64,000 bases of DNA, from contig NZ_JACIDN010000001.1 of NCBI RefSeq assembly GCF_014196345.1, positions 186,001 through 250,000 of the forward strand. Reading direction: 5' to 3'. The notes below the pieces were generated by a model. The model was not told where the DNA came from. It saw nothing but the letters and a program-made list of their open reading frames with translations, and searched no databases. Of the stretch, positions 1-8,442 are shown in pieces. This stretch comes from Methylobacterium brachythecii. Its GTDB lineage: Bacteria; Pseudomonadota; Alphaproteobacteria; Rhizobiales; Beijerinckiaceae. A program made the translations under genes and the position numbers. How positions within the stretch are numbered: position 1 is the first letter of the stretch; each line of letters opens with the position of its first letter.

Positions 1-430
1 CGTTGCCACCGAAGGAGAAGGCTGCGGTTTGGTCGCGTTGCTGCTCGGTGTAGAGCGCATCCGTCACGACGCCGACCACGAGGCCGGAGTCCACCACCGG
101 CTGCAAGTCGTAGCCGAGGCCGCCACGCAGCACGAACGAGTTCGACGGCATGTTGACCCGGCCGACATTGCCGACGTCGATCAACATTTGCTCCAGCGCA
201 TTGGTACCGGTGGTCTTGAGATGCTGGCTGCCCGTGCGGGTGTAGCCGGCATCGAGATCGACATGGAACCCGGCCCAAACCGGCACGGGGGCCGGCGGCG
301 GCAGGTCCACCATCGGCGGCAGGGACGAGCGCAGAGGCAGGTCGGCCGCCCAGGCCTGCCCGAAGGCCGGCACGATCGCCAGGGCGACGCCGAACCTGAC
401 AGCCGAGCGGAGGATGGAGCATGTCGCCAT
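1..430 (-). CDS. Outer-membrane beta-barrel (porin-like) protein, 3' end missing
   Basis: The reverse strand reads from an ATG at 430 to the left edge with no stop, giving the first 143 residues of a longer protein. Residues 1-29 are a signal peptide ending in the QAWAAD type of site. A proline-rich stretch follows, then WAGFHVDLDAGY, the typical opening of Hyphomicrobiales surface barrels (compare WTGFYVGVNAGY in the family). Alternating polar and apolar residues afterwards fit beta strands. It is likely an outer-membrane porin or adhesin-like barrel; its ligand cannot be told. It is divergent from the NepR-like gene at 673. Confidence 0.7.
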   Translation of the reverse strand, partial: MATCSILRSAVRFGVALAIVPAFGQAWAADLPLRSSLPPMVDLPPPAPVPVWAGFHVDLDAGYTRTGSQHLKTTGTNALEQMLIDVGNVGRVNMPSNSFVLRGGLGYDLQPVVDSGLVVGVVTDALYTEQQRDQTAAFSFGGN

Positions 431-672
431 GCCCGGATTGTGAGGCGCTATGCTTAACGCAGGTTTACTGCAGCGATCCGAAAAGGCCGTTCAGCGACCC
501 GAAGCCCGGATTTTCGCGAGAACCGTCGCGGTGAGCTGTCGAGGGCCATGCGCGGACCCAGGCAATCATGGTGACCGGGATCGGTGGCATTCGTCGTAAA
601 AGCGATCTTAACCAACCGGCCCCAGGATCGCTCCGAGGACGCAGCCGTTCGCGTCGCGCGGGGAGTGGTTCC

Positions 673-861
673 ATGGCTAAGATCCAGCTCGATGCGAGGA
701 CCGAAGCGCCTCCGCTGCGCGCCGACGTTCCGCCGCTGAGTGCCGGGACCCGCCGTCACCTCGGCAAGACCCTGCGCTCCCATTTCGCCGCTACCCTCGC
801 CGAGCCGGTCAGCGAACGGCTCGAAGCACTCCTCGCCAAGCTGCAGGCTCCGCCGCGCTGA
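673..861 (+). CDS. NepR-like anti-sigma factor (62 aa)
   Basis: A 62-residue protein whose core, about residues 22-58, resembles NepR, the anti-sigma factor that binds EcfG in the alphaproteobacterial general stress response. Helix 1 is TRRHLGKTLRSHF and helix 2 is EPVSERLEALLAKL, matching the NepR pattern LGxxLRxxY...EPVPxRFxxLLxxL. The start at 673 follows a GGGAG nine bases upstream. An upstream in-frame GTG at 568 would add 35 basic residues and is less likely. It is not next to phyR or ecfG, so it is an orphan paralogue; its partner is inferred. The helix-1 motif recurs at 32736 and 35977 in this window. Confidence 0.65.
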   Translation: MAKIQLDARTEAPPLRADVPPLSAGTRRHLGKTLRSHFAATLAEPVSERLEALLAKLQAPPR

Positions 862-998
862 CTTTTTCCACGCTCGGTTAGGAACGATGAAGGCCACCAT
901 GATCTCGGGGATCGGGCGGCCATTTTCATTGCACCGATGAGCGTTGAAGGCGCGTGATGGCGAGCGCGTCGCGACAGTGCGAGCGCGTTTGGCGACAA

Positions 999-1160
999 TC
1001 AGTCGAAGGCGACGGCGACGAGGGAGAAGAGCCCGGCGAGGGCCAGATTGCCGGCGAGGACGAGAACGATGACCGTCATGAGGAGATCGGACGCTTTGCG
1101 AAGGAATCGGGAGGCGGTGTGTAGCGGGTCGCGCGGGCCGGTGCTGCCACGCTTGCGCAT
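999..1160 (-). CDS. Small single-pass membrane protein
   Basis: A 53-residue reading frame with a basic N-terminus (MRKRGSTGPRDPLHTASRFL) and one hydrophobic helix at about residues 28-51, ending in AFD. This is the usual make-up of a small inner-membrane peptide. The same frame is open further upstream, but that part is arginine-rich, lacks hydrophobic structure and overlaps the opposite-strand gene at 1362, so the ATG at 1160 is preferred. No family is recognised. Confidence 0.4.
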   Translation of the reverse strand: MRKRGSTGPRDPLHTASRFLRKASDLLMTVIVLVLAGNLALAGLFSLVAVAFD

Positions 1161-1361
1161 CACGGGTCCCGAAACCGGCACTGGCTTTGGGTGCGATGCA
1201 ACGAGGTCACGGTGTCCGTCGCGTACCGACCACACTGGGCGCGCAATGCTTGCCCGGAGCTGAATACTTCGAGGTGGGGGCGCGATTCGTCTCATAATCG
1301 TTACAATTGCGTTGAGGCATACGTTTCGCGGCCCGCCCCAGGGCTGCGGAGGGCGCCCGGC

Positions 1362-1571
1362 ATGATCTCGGTCAGCGAAGTGGTTCTCACGGCAGCAGGA
1401 TTTCTGGGAATCGGCATGGCCGGCGTCGCCGAGCGTCCCGCTCCGGTGACGGAAACCGCAGTCACCGACGAAGACGCCCCGCCCTCTACCATGAGCCTGC
1501 TGTCGCCGGGCGAGCCGTATTTCGAGGCGGTGGCGGCGGAACTGCGCAAGAGCGGCCATCTCGACGGCTGA
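1362..1571 (+). CDS. Small hypothetical protein with hydrophobic N-terminus
   Basis: A 69-residue frame beginning MISVSEVVLTAAGFLGIGMAG, one short hydrophobic segment, followed by an acidic region (ETAVTDEDAPP) and a C-terminus EPYFEAVAAELRKSGHLDG that would form an amphipathic helix. The composition is protein-like, unlike the arginine-rich shadow frames around it. It lies 68 bases before the ABC-F gene in the same direction. No family is recognised. Confidence 0.4.
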   Translation: MISVSEVVLTAAGFLGIGMAGVAERPAPVTETAVTDEDAPPSTMSLLSPGEPYFEAVAAELRKSGHLDG

Positions 1572-1639
1572 CGCCTCTTCCGCTCCCCCAAGCCATGCCT
1601 TAAGCCCGCGCGAACTCCCCCAAGACACCCGCGGACGGC

Positions 1640-3262
1640 ATGATACGCCTCGACAAGATCGGCAAGCAGAACGGCCGTCAGATCGTCTTCATCGAGGCCT
1701 CGGCCGCGCTGCAGAAGGGCGAGAAGGCCGGCCTCGTCGGCCCGAACGGCGCCGGTAAGACCACCCTTTTCCGGCTGCTCACCGGCCAGGAGGAGCCCGA
1801 CGAGGGCCAGGTCGCCTCCGAGCGCGGCACCACGATCGGCTATTTCAGCCAGGATGTCGGCGAGATGGCCGGCCGCTCCGTCGTCTCCGAGGTTATGGCC
1901 GGTGCCGGCGCCGTGAGCGATGTCGGGGCCGAACTGAAGCTCGTCGAAGCCGATCTCGCCGACCCCGACAAGGCCGACGAGATGGAGGCCATCATCGAGC
2001 GCTACGGCGAGATCCAGTCGCGCTTCGAGGAGCTCGGTGGCTACGCGCTGGAGGGCAAGGCCTACGAGGTGCTCTCCGGCCTCGGCTTCTCCCAGGAGAT
2101 GATGGACGGCGACGTCGGCAAGCTCTCGGGCGGCTGGAAGATGCGCGTGGCGCTTGCCCGCATCTTGCTCATGAACCCCGACGTCATGCTGCTCGACGAG
2201 CCGTCGAACCATCTGGATCTCGAAAGCCTGATCTGGCTCGAAGACTTCCTGAAGAACTACGACGGCGCGCTGCTGATGACCTCGCACGATCGCGAGTTCA
2301 TGAACCGCATCGTCGGCAAGGTCATCGAGATCGATGGCGGCCAGCTCACCACCTATTCGGGCGATTACGGCTTCTACGAGCAGCAGCGCGCGCAGAACGA
2401 GAGCCAGCAGCAGGCGCAGTTCGAGCGCCAACAGGCGATGCTGGCGAAGGAAATCAAGTTCATCGAGCGATTCAAGGCGCGCGCCTCACACGCCGCTCAA
2501 GTCCAAAGTCGTGTGAAAAAACTCGACAAGATCGAGCGGGTGGAGCCGCCGAAGCGCCGCCAGAGCGTGGCCTTCGAGTTCCAGCCCGCCCCGCGATCCG
2601 GCGACGACGTCGTCATGATCAAGAACGTGCACAAGAGCTACGGCAGCCGGACGATCTACGAGGGGCTGGACTTCTCGATCCGGAGGCGGGAGCGCTGGTG
2701 CGTGATGGGCATCAACGGCGCCGGCAAGTCGACGCTCCTGAAGCTCGTCACCGGCACTGCCGCGCCCGATGCCGGCACGGTCACGGTCGGCGGCAGCGTG
2801 AAGCTCGGCTACTTCGCCCAGCACGCCATGGACCTGCTCGACGGCGACCTCACCATCTTCGAGGATCTGGAATCGAGCTTCCCGCAGGCCGGGCAAGGGT
2901 CGCTGCGCGCGCTCGCTGGTGCCTTCGGCTTCTCCGGTGACGACGTCGAAAAGCGCTGCCGTGTGCTCTCCGGTGGCGAGAAGGCCCGGCTGGTGATGGC
3001 CAAGATGCTCTACGACCCGCCGAACTTCCTGGTGCTCGACGAGCCGACCAACCACCTCGACATCGCCACCAAGGAGATGCTGATCACGGCGCTCTCGAAC
3101 TACGAGGGCACCATGCTCTTCGTGAGCCACGACCGGCACTTCCTCGCCGCGCTCTCGAACCGGCTGCTGGAGCTGACGCCCGAGGGCATCCACCAGTACG
3201 GCGGGGGGTATACCGAGTACGTCGCGCGCACCGGACAAGAGGCACCCGGACTGAGAAGCTGA
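1640..3262 (+). CDS. ABC-F family ATPase (translation factor type)
   Basis: 540 residues with two ABC ATPase domains in one chain and no membrane segments, the ABC-F arrangement of ribosome-acting ATPases (EttA, YbiT, Uup, YheS). Domain 1 has Walker A GPNGAGKT at 34-41, LSGGW at 162-166 and LLDEPSNHLD at 184-193. Domain 2 has GINGAGKS near 356, LSGGEKARL near 443 and VLDEPTNHLD near 464. Between them, about 240-300, is a Gln/Lys/Arg-rich helical linker (ESQQQAQFERQQAMLAKE) that in this family reaches toward the P-site tRNA. Both sites look catalytically intact. It is closest to the YbiT-like group by length; a resistance role is not suggested. Confidence 0.9.
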   Translation: MIRLDKIGKQNGRQIVFIEASAALQKGEKAGLVGPNGAGKTTLFRLLTGQEEPDEGQVASERGTTIGYFSQDVGEMAGRSVVSEVMAGAGAVSDVGAELKLVEADLADPDKADEMEAIIERYGEIQSRFEELGGYALEGKAYEVLSGLGFSQEMMDGDVGKLSGGWKMRVALARILLMNPDVMLLDEPSNHLDLESLIWLEDFLKNYDGALLMTSHDREFMNRIVGKVIEIDGGQLTTYSGDYGFYEQQRAQNESQQQAQFERQQAMLAKEIKFIERFKARASHAAQVQSRVKKLDKIERVEPPKRRQSVAFEFQPAPRSGDDVVMIKNVHKSYGSRTIYEGLDFSIRRRERWCVMGINGAGKSTLLKLVTGTAAPDAGTVTVGGSVKLGYFAQHAMDLLDGDLTIFEDLESSFPQAGQGSLRALAGAFGFSGDDVEKRCRVLSGGEKARLVMAKMLYDPPNFLVLDEPTNHLDIATKEMLITALSNYEGTMLFVSHDRHFLAALSNRLLELTPEGIHQYGGGYTEYVARTGQEAPGLRS

Positions 3263-3352
3263 AGGCGCCTGGCCGAGTTCTCCCAACCCGGACAGCGCAT
3301 TCGAAAAAGGCTTCTCTCGCCAAGGCGCCCGGCTCCGCTTAAACCGGCCTCC

Positions 3353-4393
3353 ATGCAGACGAAATCCGATGTCCTGGCCGCGATCGGCTGCACTCCGCTG
3401 ATCCGGCTCGCCCGCGCCTCCGAGGAGACGGGCTGCACCATTCTCGGCAAGGCCGAGTTCCTGAATCCGGGCCTCTCGGTGAAGGACCGTGCGGCGCTCT
3501 CCATCGTGCAGGATGCCGAGGCGAAGGGCTTGATCCGGCCCGGTGGTACCATCGTCGAGGGCACGGCCGGCAATACTGGAATCGGGCTGGCCTTGGTGGC
3601 GGCGGTGCGCGGCTATCGCACGGTCATCGTCATCCCCGAGACCCAGTCGGCCGAGAAGAAGGCCACGCTCCGGCTCGCGGGCGCACGCCTCGTCGAGGTG
3701 CCGGCCGTGCCCTTCTCGAACCCCAACAACTACGTGCACGCCGCGCGTCGTCTCGCCGAGAAGCTGGCGGCGACGGAGCCGGCAGGCGCCTTCTTTGCCG
3801 ACCAGTTCGACAACGTCGCCAACCGGCGGGCCCATGTCGAGCATACCGGTCCGGAGATCTTCGAGCAGACGGACGGCACGGTCGATGGCTTCGTCTGCGC
3901 CTGCGGCACCGGCGGTACCCTCGCAGGCATCGCCGAAGCCTTGCGGGCGCGGAAGCCCGGCGTGACCATCGCCCTGTCCGATCCCGATGGCTCGGCGCTG
4001 CACGCCTACTACACGACGGGTACGCTCAAGGCCGAAGGCTCCTCGATCACGGAGGGCATTGGCCAGGGCCGCATCACGAAGAACCTCGAGGGTTTCAAGC
4101 CGGATCTCTCGTTCCGCATCCCGGATACCGAGGCCGTGGCTGAGGTCTTCCATCTGATGCAGGAGGAGGGGCTCAGTCTCGGTGGTTCCTCGGGCATCAA
4201 CGTCGCCGGTGCGATCCGGCTGGCCCGCCATCTCGGCCCCGGTCACACCATCGTGACCATCCTGTGCGACGGCGCGGCGCGCTACGCGTCGAAGCTGTTC
4301 AACCCCGACTTCCTGAAGGAAAAGGGCCTGCCGACCCCGGATTGGCTCGCTGCCGAGGCCGGCGGGCTGCCCGATTGGCGGGTCGAGGCGTAA
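3353..4393 (+). CDS. cysK: Cysteine synthase A-like PLP enzyme
   Basis: 346 residues of the fold-type II PLP family (O-acetylserine sulfhydrylase, cystathionine beta-synthase). The PLP lysine is K44 in LSVKDRAA; the substrate-binding loop TAGNTG is at 71-76; the phosphate loop is CGTGGTLAG; the late GGSSGIN is the usual C-terminal pocket motif. The expected reaction is O-acetylserine plus sulfide to cysteine plus acetate. It is about 25 residues longer than typical CysK. The window also holds a serine O-acetyltransferase, at 21882, which would supply the substrate, but 17 kb away. The start at 3353 is the first ATG before the conserved region. A cystathionine-synthase-like role cannot be excluded. 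Confidence 0.85.
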   Translation: MQTKSDVLAAIGCTPLIRLARASEETGCTILGKAEFLNPGLSVKDRAALSIVQDAEAKGLIRPGGTIVEGTAGNTGIGLALVAAVRGYRTVIVIPETQSAEKKATLRLAGARLVEVPAVPFSNPNNYVHAARRLAEKLAATEPAGAFFADQFDNVANRRAHVEHTGPEIFEQTDGTVDGFVCACGTGGTLAGIAEALRARKPGVTIALSDPDGSALHAYYTTGTLKAEGSSITEGIGQGRITKNLEGFKPDLSFRIPDTEAVAEVFHLMQEEGLSLGGSSGINVAGAIRLARHLGPGHTIVTILCDGAARYASKLFNPDFLKEKGLPTPDWLAAEAGGLPDWRVEA

Positions 4394-4496
4394 ACGGCGG
4401 GGAAACTTCGAAAAATCGTGTGAACGTTATGCGACGTCGCGGCGTTTGAACGGTTCAGCTCAGGCGACGGTGCCCGAGCATTCGGAGTTCGTGTCG

Positions 4497-4646
4497 ATGG
4501 TCACCATCATTCTCATCATCCTGATTCTGATGCTGTTTGGCGGCGGCAACTTTCTCGGTGGTGGTGCTTATCGTGGCCCCGGCTTCGGTCTCGGCGGCAT
4601 TCTGCTCATCGTCCTGATCGTGCTTTTGCTGACCGGACGAATCTGA
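4497..4646 (+). CDS. DUF3309-like small membrane peptide
   Basis: A 49-residue peptide made of two hydrophobic stretches (VTIILIILILMLF and GGILLIVLIVLLLTGRI) separated by a Gly-rich linker with GGGAYRGPGFG. This is the pattern of DUF3309, a short inner-membrane peptide family common in Proteobacteria with no known function. An in-frame upstream start at 4446 would add 17 hydrophilic residues not seen in the family, so the ATG at 4497 is chosen. Confidence 0.6.
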   Translation: MVTIILIILILMLFGGGNFLGGGAYRGPGFGLGGILLIVLIVLLLTGRI

Positions 4647-4663
4647 GCGCCCGCCGGCGCGAA

Positions 4664-4679
4664 TGTTTCACGTGAAGCA
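4664..4679. promoter_or_regulatory. parS-like ParB-binding palindrome
   Basis: TGTTTCACGTGAAGCA differs at one position from the perfect palindrome TGTTTCACGTGAAACA, the consensus parS centromere-like site bound by ParB. It is intergenic, between a plus-strand gene end (4646) and a minus-strand gene end (4718). It is the only copy noticed in the window. Confidence 0.5.
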
Positions 4680-4686
4680 TTTCTTA

Positions 4687-4718
4687 ACCGAAGCCGCAGG
4701 TCCGCCTGCGGCTTCGGT
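4687..4718. terminator. Hairpin terminator between convergent genes
   Basis: ACCGAAGCCGCAGG (4687-4700) pairs perfectly with CCTGCGGCTTCGGT (4705-4718) across a TCCG loop, a 14-bp GC-rich stem. It sits between the convergent DUF3309-like gene and potI, touching the potI stop codon. There is only a short T-rich tail, so termination strength is uncertain. Confidence 0.6.
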
Positions 4719-5503
4719 CATTGAGCGGCCGTCGTTCCGTTCTTGCGTACACTCAGCCAGGATGCCCCCAGCACCACGACGCTGACGGAGGCGATCAATA
4801 GCGTCGACGCCGCGTTGATCTCTGGGTTCACGCCGAGCCGGACCTGGCTGTAGAGCCGCATCGGCAGGGTGGTCGCCCCCGGCCCGGAAACGAAGCTCGC
4901 AATGACGAGATCGTCGAGCGAGAGCGTGAAGGCGAGCAGGAAGCCCGCGGCGAGCGATGGTGCCAGCAGCGGCAGCGTCACCGTGAAGAACACGCGGAGG
5001 GGACTGGCGCCGAGATCCGCAGCGGCCTCCTCGATGGAGCGATCGAGCCCCTTCAATCGTGCGCCGACGATCACCGCGACGAAGCCGGTGCCGAAGGTGG
5101 CATGGGCGATCACGATGGTCGGGATGCCCCGTTCCATGTCGATGCCGACGAAAAGCAGCAGCAGAGACAGTCCGGTGATCACCTCGGGCATCACCATCGG
5201 CGCATAGAGGAGGCCGGTGAAGGCGCCTCGCCCGGCGAAGCGACCGTGCCGATCGAGGGCCAGAGCGGCCAGCGTACCGAGCATCGCGGCGATGGTCGCG
5301 GAGAGCGCGGCCACTTTCAGGGAGACCAGGGCGGAGGCGAGAAGGGGGCCGTCGCTCAAGAGCACGCCATACCAGCGCGTCGAGAACCCGCCCCACACCG
5401 TCACCAGCCGCGAGTCGTTGAACGAGTAGACGACGAGCACCAGGATCGGCGCGTAGAGGAAACCGAGACCGAGCGTCAGCGTGATGCGATTGAAGGCGGT
5501 CAC
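4718..5503 (-). CDS. potI: Polyamine-type ABC importer permease (PotI/PotC family)
   Basis: 261 residues with about six membrane helices, starting with a signal-anchor helix (LGLGFLYAPILVLVVYSF). The cytoplasmic coupling loop reads EEAAADLGASPLRVFFTVTLP, the EAA motif that docks on the ATPase. The match is to the second permease of spermidine/putrescine importers. Its start overlaps the end of the upstream permease by four bases (ATGA), so the two are translationally coupled. The substrate is inferred from family only; related systems also carry thiamine, iron or 2-aminoethylphosphonate. Confidence 0.85.
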   Translation of the reverse strand: MTAFNRITLTLGLGFLYAPILVLVVYSFNDSRLVTVWGGFSTRWYGVLLSDGPLLASALVSLKVAALSATIAAMLGTLAALALDRHGRFAGRGAFTGLLYAPMVMPEVITGLSLLLLFVGIDMERGIPTIVIAHATFGTGFVAVIVGARLKGLDRSIEEAAADLGASPLRVFFTVTLPLLAPSLAAGFLLAFTLSLDDLVIASFVSGPGATTLPMRLYSQVRLGVNPEINAASTLLIASVSVVVLGASWLSVRKNGTTAAQ

Positions 5504-6414
5504 CGCAGCGCCTCCTCCCGCTTCTCCTCCGCCCCGCGAAAGATCACGACGGGGCCGACGATCAGGATCAGCAGCAGCACCGCCACCGCAGAGGCGATGG
5601 GCCAGTCGCGGTTCGAGAAGAACTCGATCCAGAGCATGCGCCCGAGCATCAGGGTCTCGGAGCCGCCGAGCAGGTCGGGGATGATGAACTCGCCGACCAT
5701 CGGGATGAAGCAGAGCAGCGCTCCGGCGACCAGCCCGGGCATAGCGAGCGGCAGCGTCACCGTGCGGAACACGCGGGTGCGAGAGGCACCGAGATCGGCA
5801 GCAGCTTCCGGCAATGAGGAATCGAGCCGGCTCATCACCGCGTAGAGCGGCAGCACCATGAAAGGCAGGTAGGCGTAGGTGAGCCCGATCATCACCGCGA
5901 GCGGCGTGTTCAGGATCTCCAGCGGCTGCGCGATCAGTCCGAACTTCAACAGCCCGGCGTTGAGCAGGCCCTCGGGCTTCAGAATCGCGATCCAGGCATA
6001 GATCCGGATCAGAAAGCTCGTCCAGAACGGCACCACGACCAGCGCGACGAGAAGAGGCTGCACACGCTCACTCGCCCGCGCCATCGCAAGCGCCATTGGC
6101 GTGCCGATCAGGATGAGGATGACCGTCGCCGTGGCCGCGTAGGCCAGCGACGACACCGTTGCCTCCCAATAGAGAGAGTCGGCCGCCAGCATCTGATAGT
6201 TGGTGAGATCGAGCGCGTAGAAGAATTCGCGCCAGCCCTCCAGGCCATTGCTCCAGTCGATCACCGGCAGATAGGGCGGCTGGGCGGTGGCCGGTGTCGA
6301 AAAGCTGATCTTCACGGTGATGACGAAGGGCACCAGGAAGAACAGGCTGAGCCAGACGAACGGGACTGCCCGCACCAGCCAGCGGCCCGACGGACGAACG
6401 GCGTTCCCGCTCAT
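5500..6414 (-). CDS. potH: Polyamine-type ABC importer permease (PotH/PotB family)
   Basis: 304 residues with an N-terminal membrane helix (VPFVWLSLFFLVPFVITVKISF), a periplasmic loop at about 40-80 and five further helices. The EAA loop is PEAAADLGASRTRVFRTVTLP. This is the first permease subunit of a PotABC/PotFGHI importer. It overlaps the ATPase gene by four bases upstream and potI by four bases downstream, an operon order ATPase-permease-permease. Confidence 0.87.
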   Translation of the reverse strand: MSGNAVRPSGRWLVRAVPFVWLSLFFLVPFVITVKISFSTPATAQPPYLPVIDWSNGLEGWREFFYALDLTNYQMLAADSLYWEATVSSLAYAATATVILILIGTPMALAMARASERVQPLLVALVVVPFWTSFLIRIYAWIAILKPEGLLNAGLLKFGLIAQPLEILNTPLAVMIGLTYAYLPFMVLPLYAVMSRLDSSLPEAAADLGASRTRVFRTVTLPLAMPGLVAGALLCFIPMVGEFIIPDLLGGSETLMLGRMLWIEFFSNRDWPIASAVAVLLLILIVGPVVIFRGAEEKREEALR

Positions 6415-7505
6415 GCCGGCAGGATCCAGCCGGCCTCAGGCGCAAAGCCGAGGCTGACGGGCTGGCCGATGCCGAGATCCCCAGGATCTCCGGGGAGAGC
6501 CGTGCTGGCACGGAGCACGGTGCCATCCGCCAGGCGGATCTGCCGCCGCACCCGGTCGCCGAGAAAGGCGACGTCGACGAGCGTACCGGTCAGGATGGTG
6601 TCGCCGTCGCCGAGCCGTAGTCGCTCCGGTCGCAGAGCGACCACGACGGACGTCTCGGAGGCGGCGCTGGCCACGGCCGGCGAGGGCACAGCGCGCAGGG
6701 GGCCGAAAGCCGTGCAGACGCTGCGCGATTCCCCTTCCCCCGGTTCGAGCGTGCCCGCGATCAGGTTCACATCACCGAGGAGACCGGCCACGAAGCGGCT
6801 GGCCGGGCGCTCGTAGAGTTCACGGGCCGGCCCCGCCTGCACGATCCGGCCGCGATCCATCACGACGATGCGATCGGCCAGCGCCATCGCCTCCTCGGGA
6901 TCGTGAGTTACCACCATGAAGCTGGTGCCCAGACGGCGCTGAATGGCGCGCAACTCTCCTTGCGTCTCCTCGCGCAGGGTCCGGTCGAGTGCGCCCAGCG
7001 GCTCGTCGAGCAGGAGAAGTCGTGGCTCGCGGGCTAGCGCCCGAGCGAGGGCGACGCGCTGGCGCTGTCCGCCCGAGAGCTTGTCGGGGCGCCGATCCTC
7101 GAAGCCTTCGAGCTTCACCAGACGCAGGAGTGACTGAACCCGCTCGGTGATCCGCGAGCGGTCGAGCCCCAGCCCCTGCAGCCCGTAGGCGAGGTTCTTG
7201 GCCACGCTCATATGCGGGAACAGCGCATAGGACTGGAACATCATGTTCACCGGCCGCTGATGCGGCGGCAGGCCGATCAGATCCTGACCGTGGAGGGTGA
7301 TGGCGCCGGCATCCGGCGTCTCGAACCCGGCGAGCATGCGCAGCAGCGTGCTCTTTCCGCAGCCCGAGGGCCCGAGCAGGCAGAGAAACTCGCCGGCCGC
7401 GAGGTCGAGCGAGACCGCGTCGACGGCCCGATGAGCGCCGAACGTCTTGGTGACGCCGTCGATGCGCAACAGGGGCGCAGCGGTGAGGGGAGACGGAGCC
7501 TGCAA
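6411..7505 (-). CDS. potG: Polyamine-type ABC importer ATPase (PotG/PotA family)
   Basis: 364 residues: an ABC ATPase domain (Walker A GPSGCGKST near 47, Q-loop in FQSYALFPHMS, signature LSGGQRQRVALARAL, Walker B LLLLDEPLGALD, then VTHDPEEA) and a C-terminal TOBE beta-barrel domain at about 250-364 with the ALRPERLRL motif usual in PotA/PotG. It would energise the PotHI permeases. It is the first gene of the three-gene operon. No periplasmic substrate-binding protein gene lies next to it on either side, so the binding protein must be encoded elsewhere or be absent. Confidence 0.88.
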   Translation of the reverse strand: MQAPSPLTAAPLLRIDGVTKTFGAHRAVDAVSLDLAAGEFLCLLGPSGCGKSTLLRMLAGFETPDAGAITLHGQDLIGLPPHQRPVNMMFQSYALFPHMSVAKNLAYGLQGLGLDRSRITERVQSLLRLVKLEGFEDRRPDKLSGGQRQRVALARALAREPRLLLLDEPLGALDRTLREETQGELRAIQRRLGTSFMVVTHDPEEAMALADRIVVMDRGRIVQAGPARELYERPASRFVAGLLGDVNLIAGTLEPGEGESRSVCTAFGPLRAVPSPAVASAASETSVVVALRPERLRLGDGDTILTGTLVDVAFLGDRVRRQIRLADGTVLRASTALPGDPGDLGIGQPVSLGFAPEAGWILPA

Positions 7506-7618
7506 CTTCGAAGCGGACCTGGCACGCCACGGATATGGTCAAGCTATACCCGAAGCGGCTCACGTGCCATGGCCGAGCGCACGGTCACGCTTCGGCCGGC
7601 GTCGAGAGGGGAGCTGAG

Positions 7619-8425
7619 ATGGTCTGGCCTCGCCGCAGCGTCTTCTTGGGGCTGTCTACGATGCTGCTGTCGGTCGCCGCCCAGGCTCAGGCTCTCGTCG
7701 GAGCACCCTTGCCCACCCCCGGCGGCGTTGCTTCGCCCCCTCCTCCCAAGGCAACCGAGCGCTCTGCGGCCGAGATTCCATCTGTCGAAATACTTGTCCC
7801 GCTACCGCCACGGCGGCCCGAAAGCCTGGGCGGACGGAAGCCGCCGACGTCCGAGTCCATCGTGACCGCCTCGGGTGAAGCCTGCCTCGCCTCACTTCGT
7901 GAGACGGGGGCGCAGTTCGAGGCCGTCGAGACGCCGAAGACCGGCAGCGCAGCCTGTCGCATCGAGACCCCGGTCCGCCTCACGGCGCTCGCCCTGGCCG
8001 ATGCGACGGGTCGGGTGTTGCCGCTCACGGACAAGCCCATCGTCGATTGCCGGCTGGCCCTCGCCTTCGATGCCTGGATGACGGAGATCGCGCCGGATCT
8101 CGTCGCCGGCCGGAGCGCACAGCTCTCCTCCGTGACGACGGGGCCGGGCTGGGAATGCCGCACGCGCAACCGACAGCCCGGTGCGCCCATGAGCAATCAC
8201 GCCAACGGGCTGGCGCTCGACGTGAACACCTTCTCGTTCGCCAACAAGGCGCGTCTCCCGGTCACGGGAAGTGCCGGCGATCCGGGCTTCCGCGCCTTGC
8301 GAGCGGCAGCCTGCAGCCACTTCACCACCGTTCTCGGGCCGGGCTCGGACGGCTTTCACGAAAGCCATCTTCATGTCGACGTGCTGCCACGTCATTCCGG
8401 CCGCTTCGGCAAGTTCTGCCACTGA
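7619..8425 (+). CDS. Extensin-like, M15-type peptidase fold protein
   Basis: 268 residues: a signal peptide (residues 1-25, ending AQAQA), a Pro-rich linker to about residue 80, then the extensin-like C-terminal domain. Metal-ligand motifs of the D-Ala-D-Ala carboxypeptidase (M15/VanY) superfamily are visible: SNHANGLALDV (His and Asp) and FHESHLHVDV (His). Paired cysteines are spread through the domain. It probably acts on periplasmic peptidoglycan peptides. The ATG at 7619 with GGGGAG eight bases upstream is chosen; an earlier in-frame start would place 28 hydrophilic residues before the signal peptide. It is divergent from potG. Confidence 0.75.
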   Translation: MVWPRRSVFLGLSTMLLSVAAQAQALVGAPLPTPGGVASPPPPKATERSAAEIPSVEILVPLPPRRPESLGGRKPPTSESIVTASGEACLASLRETGAQFEAVETPKTGSAACRIETPVRLTALALADATGRVLPLTDKPIVDCRLALAFDAWMTEIAPDLVAGRSAQLSSVTTGPGWECRTRNRQPGAPMSNHANGLALDVNTFSFANKARLPVTGSAGDPGFRALRAAACSHFTTVLGPGSDGFHESHLHVDVLPRHSGRFGKFCH

Positions 8426-8442
8426 GCCCGGTCGAGGCAGGC

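Noticed and set aside
2486..4246. 586-codon reverse-strand frame across the ABC-F and cysK genes
   Set aside because: A shadow frame typical of high-GC DNA; composition (Arg/Gly/Asp/Leu-rich, no motifs) is not protein-like and both sense genes are well supported.
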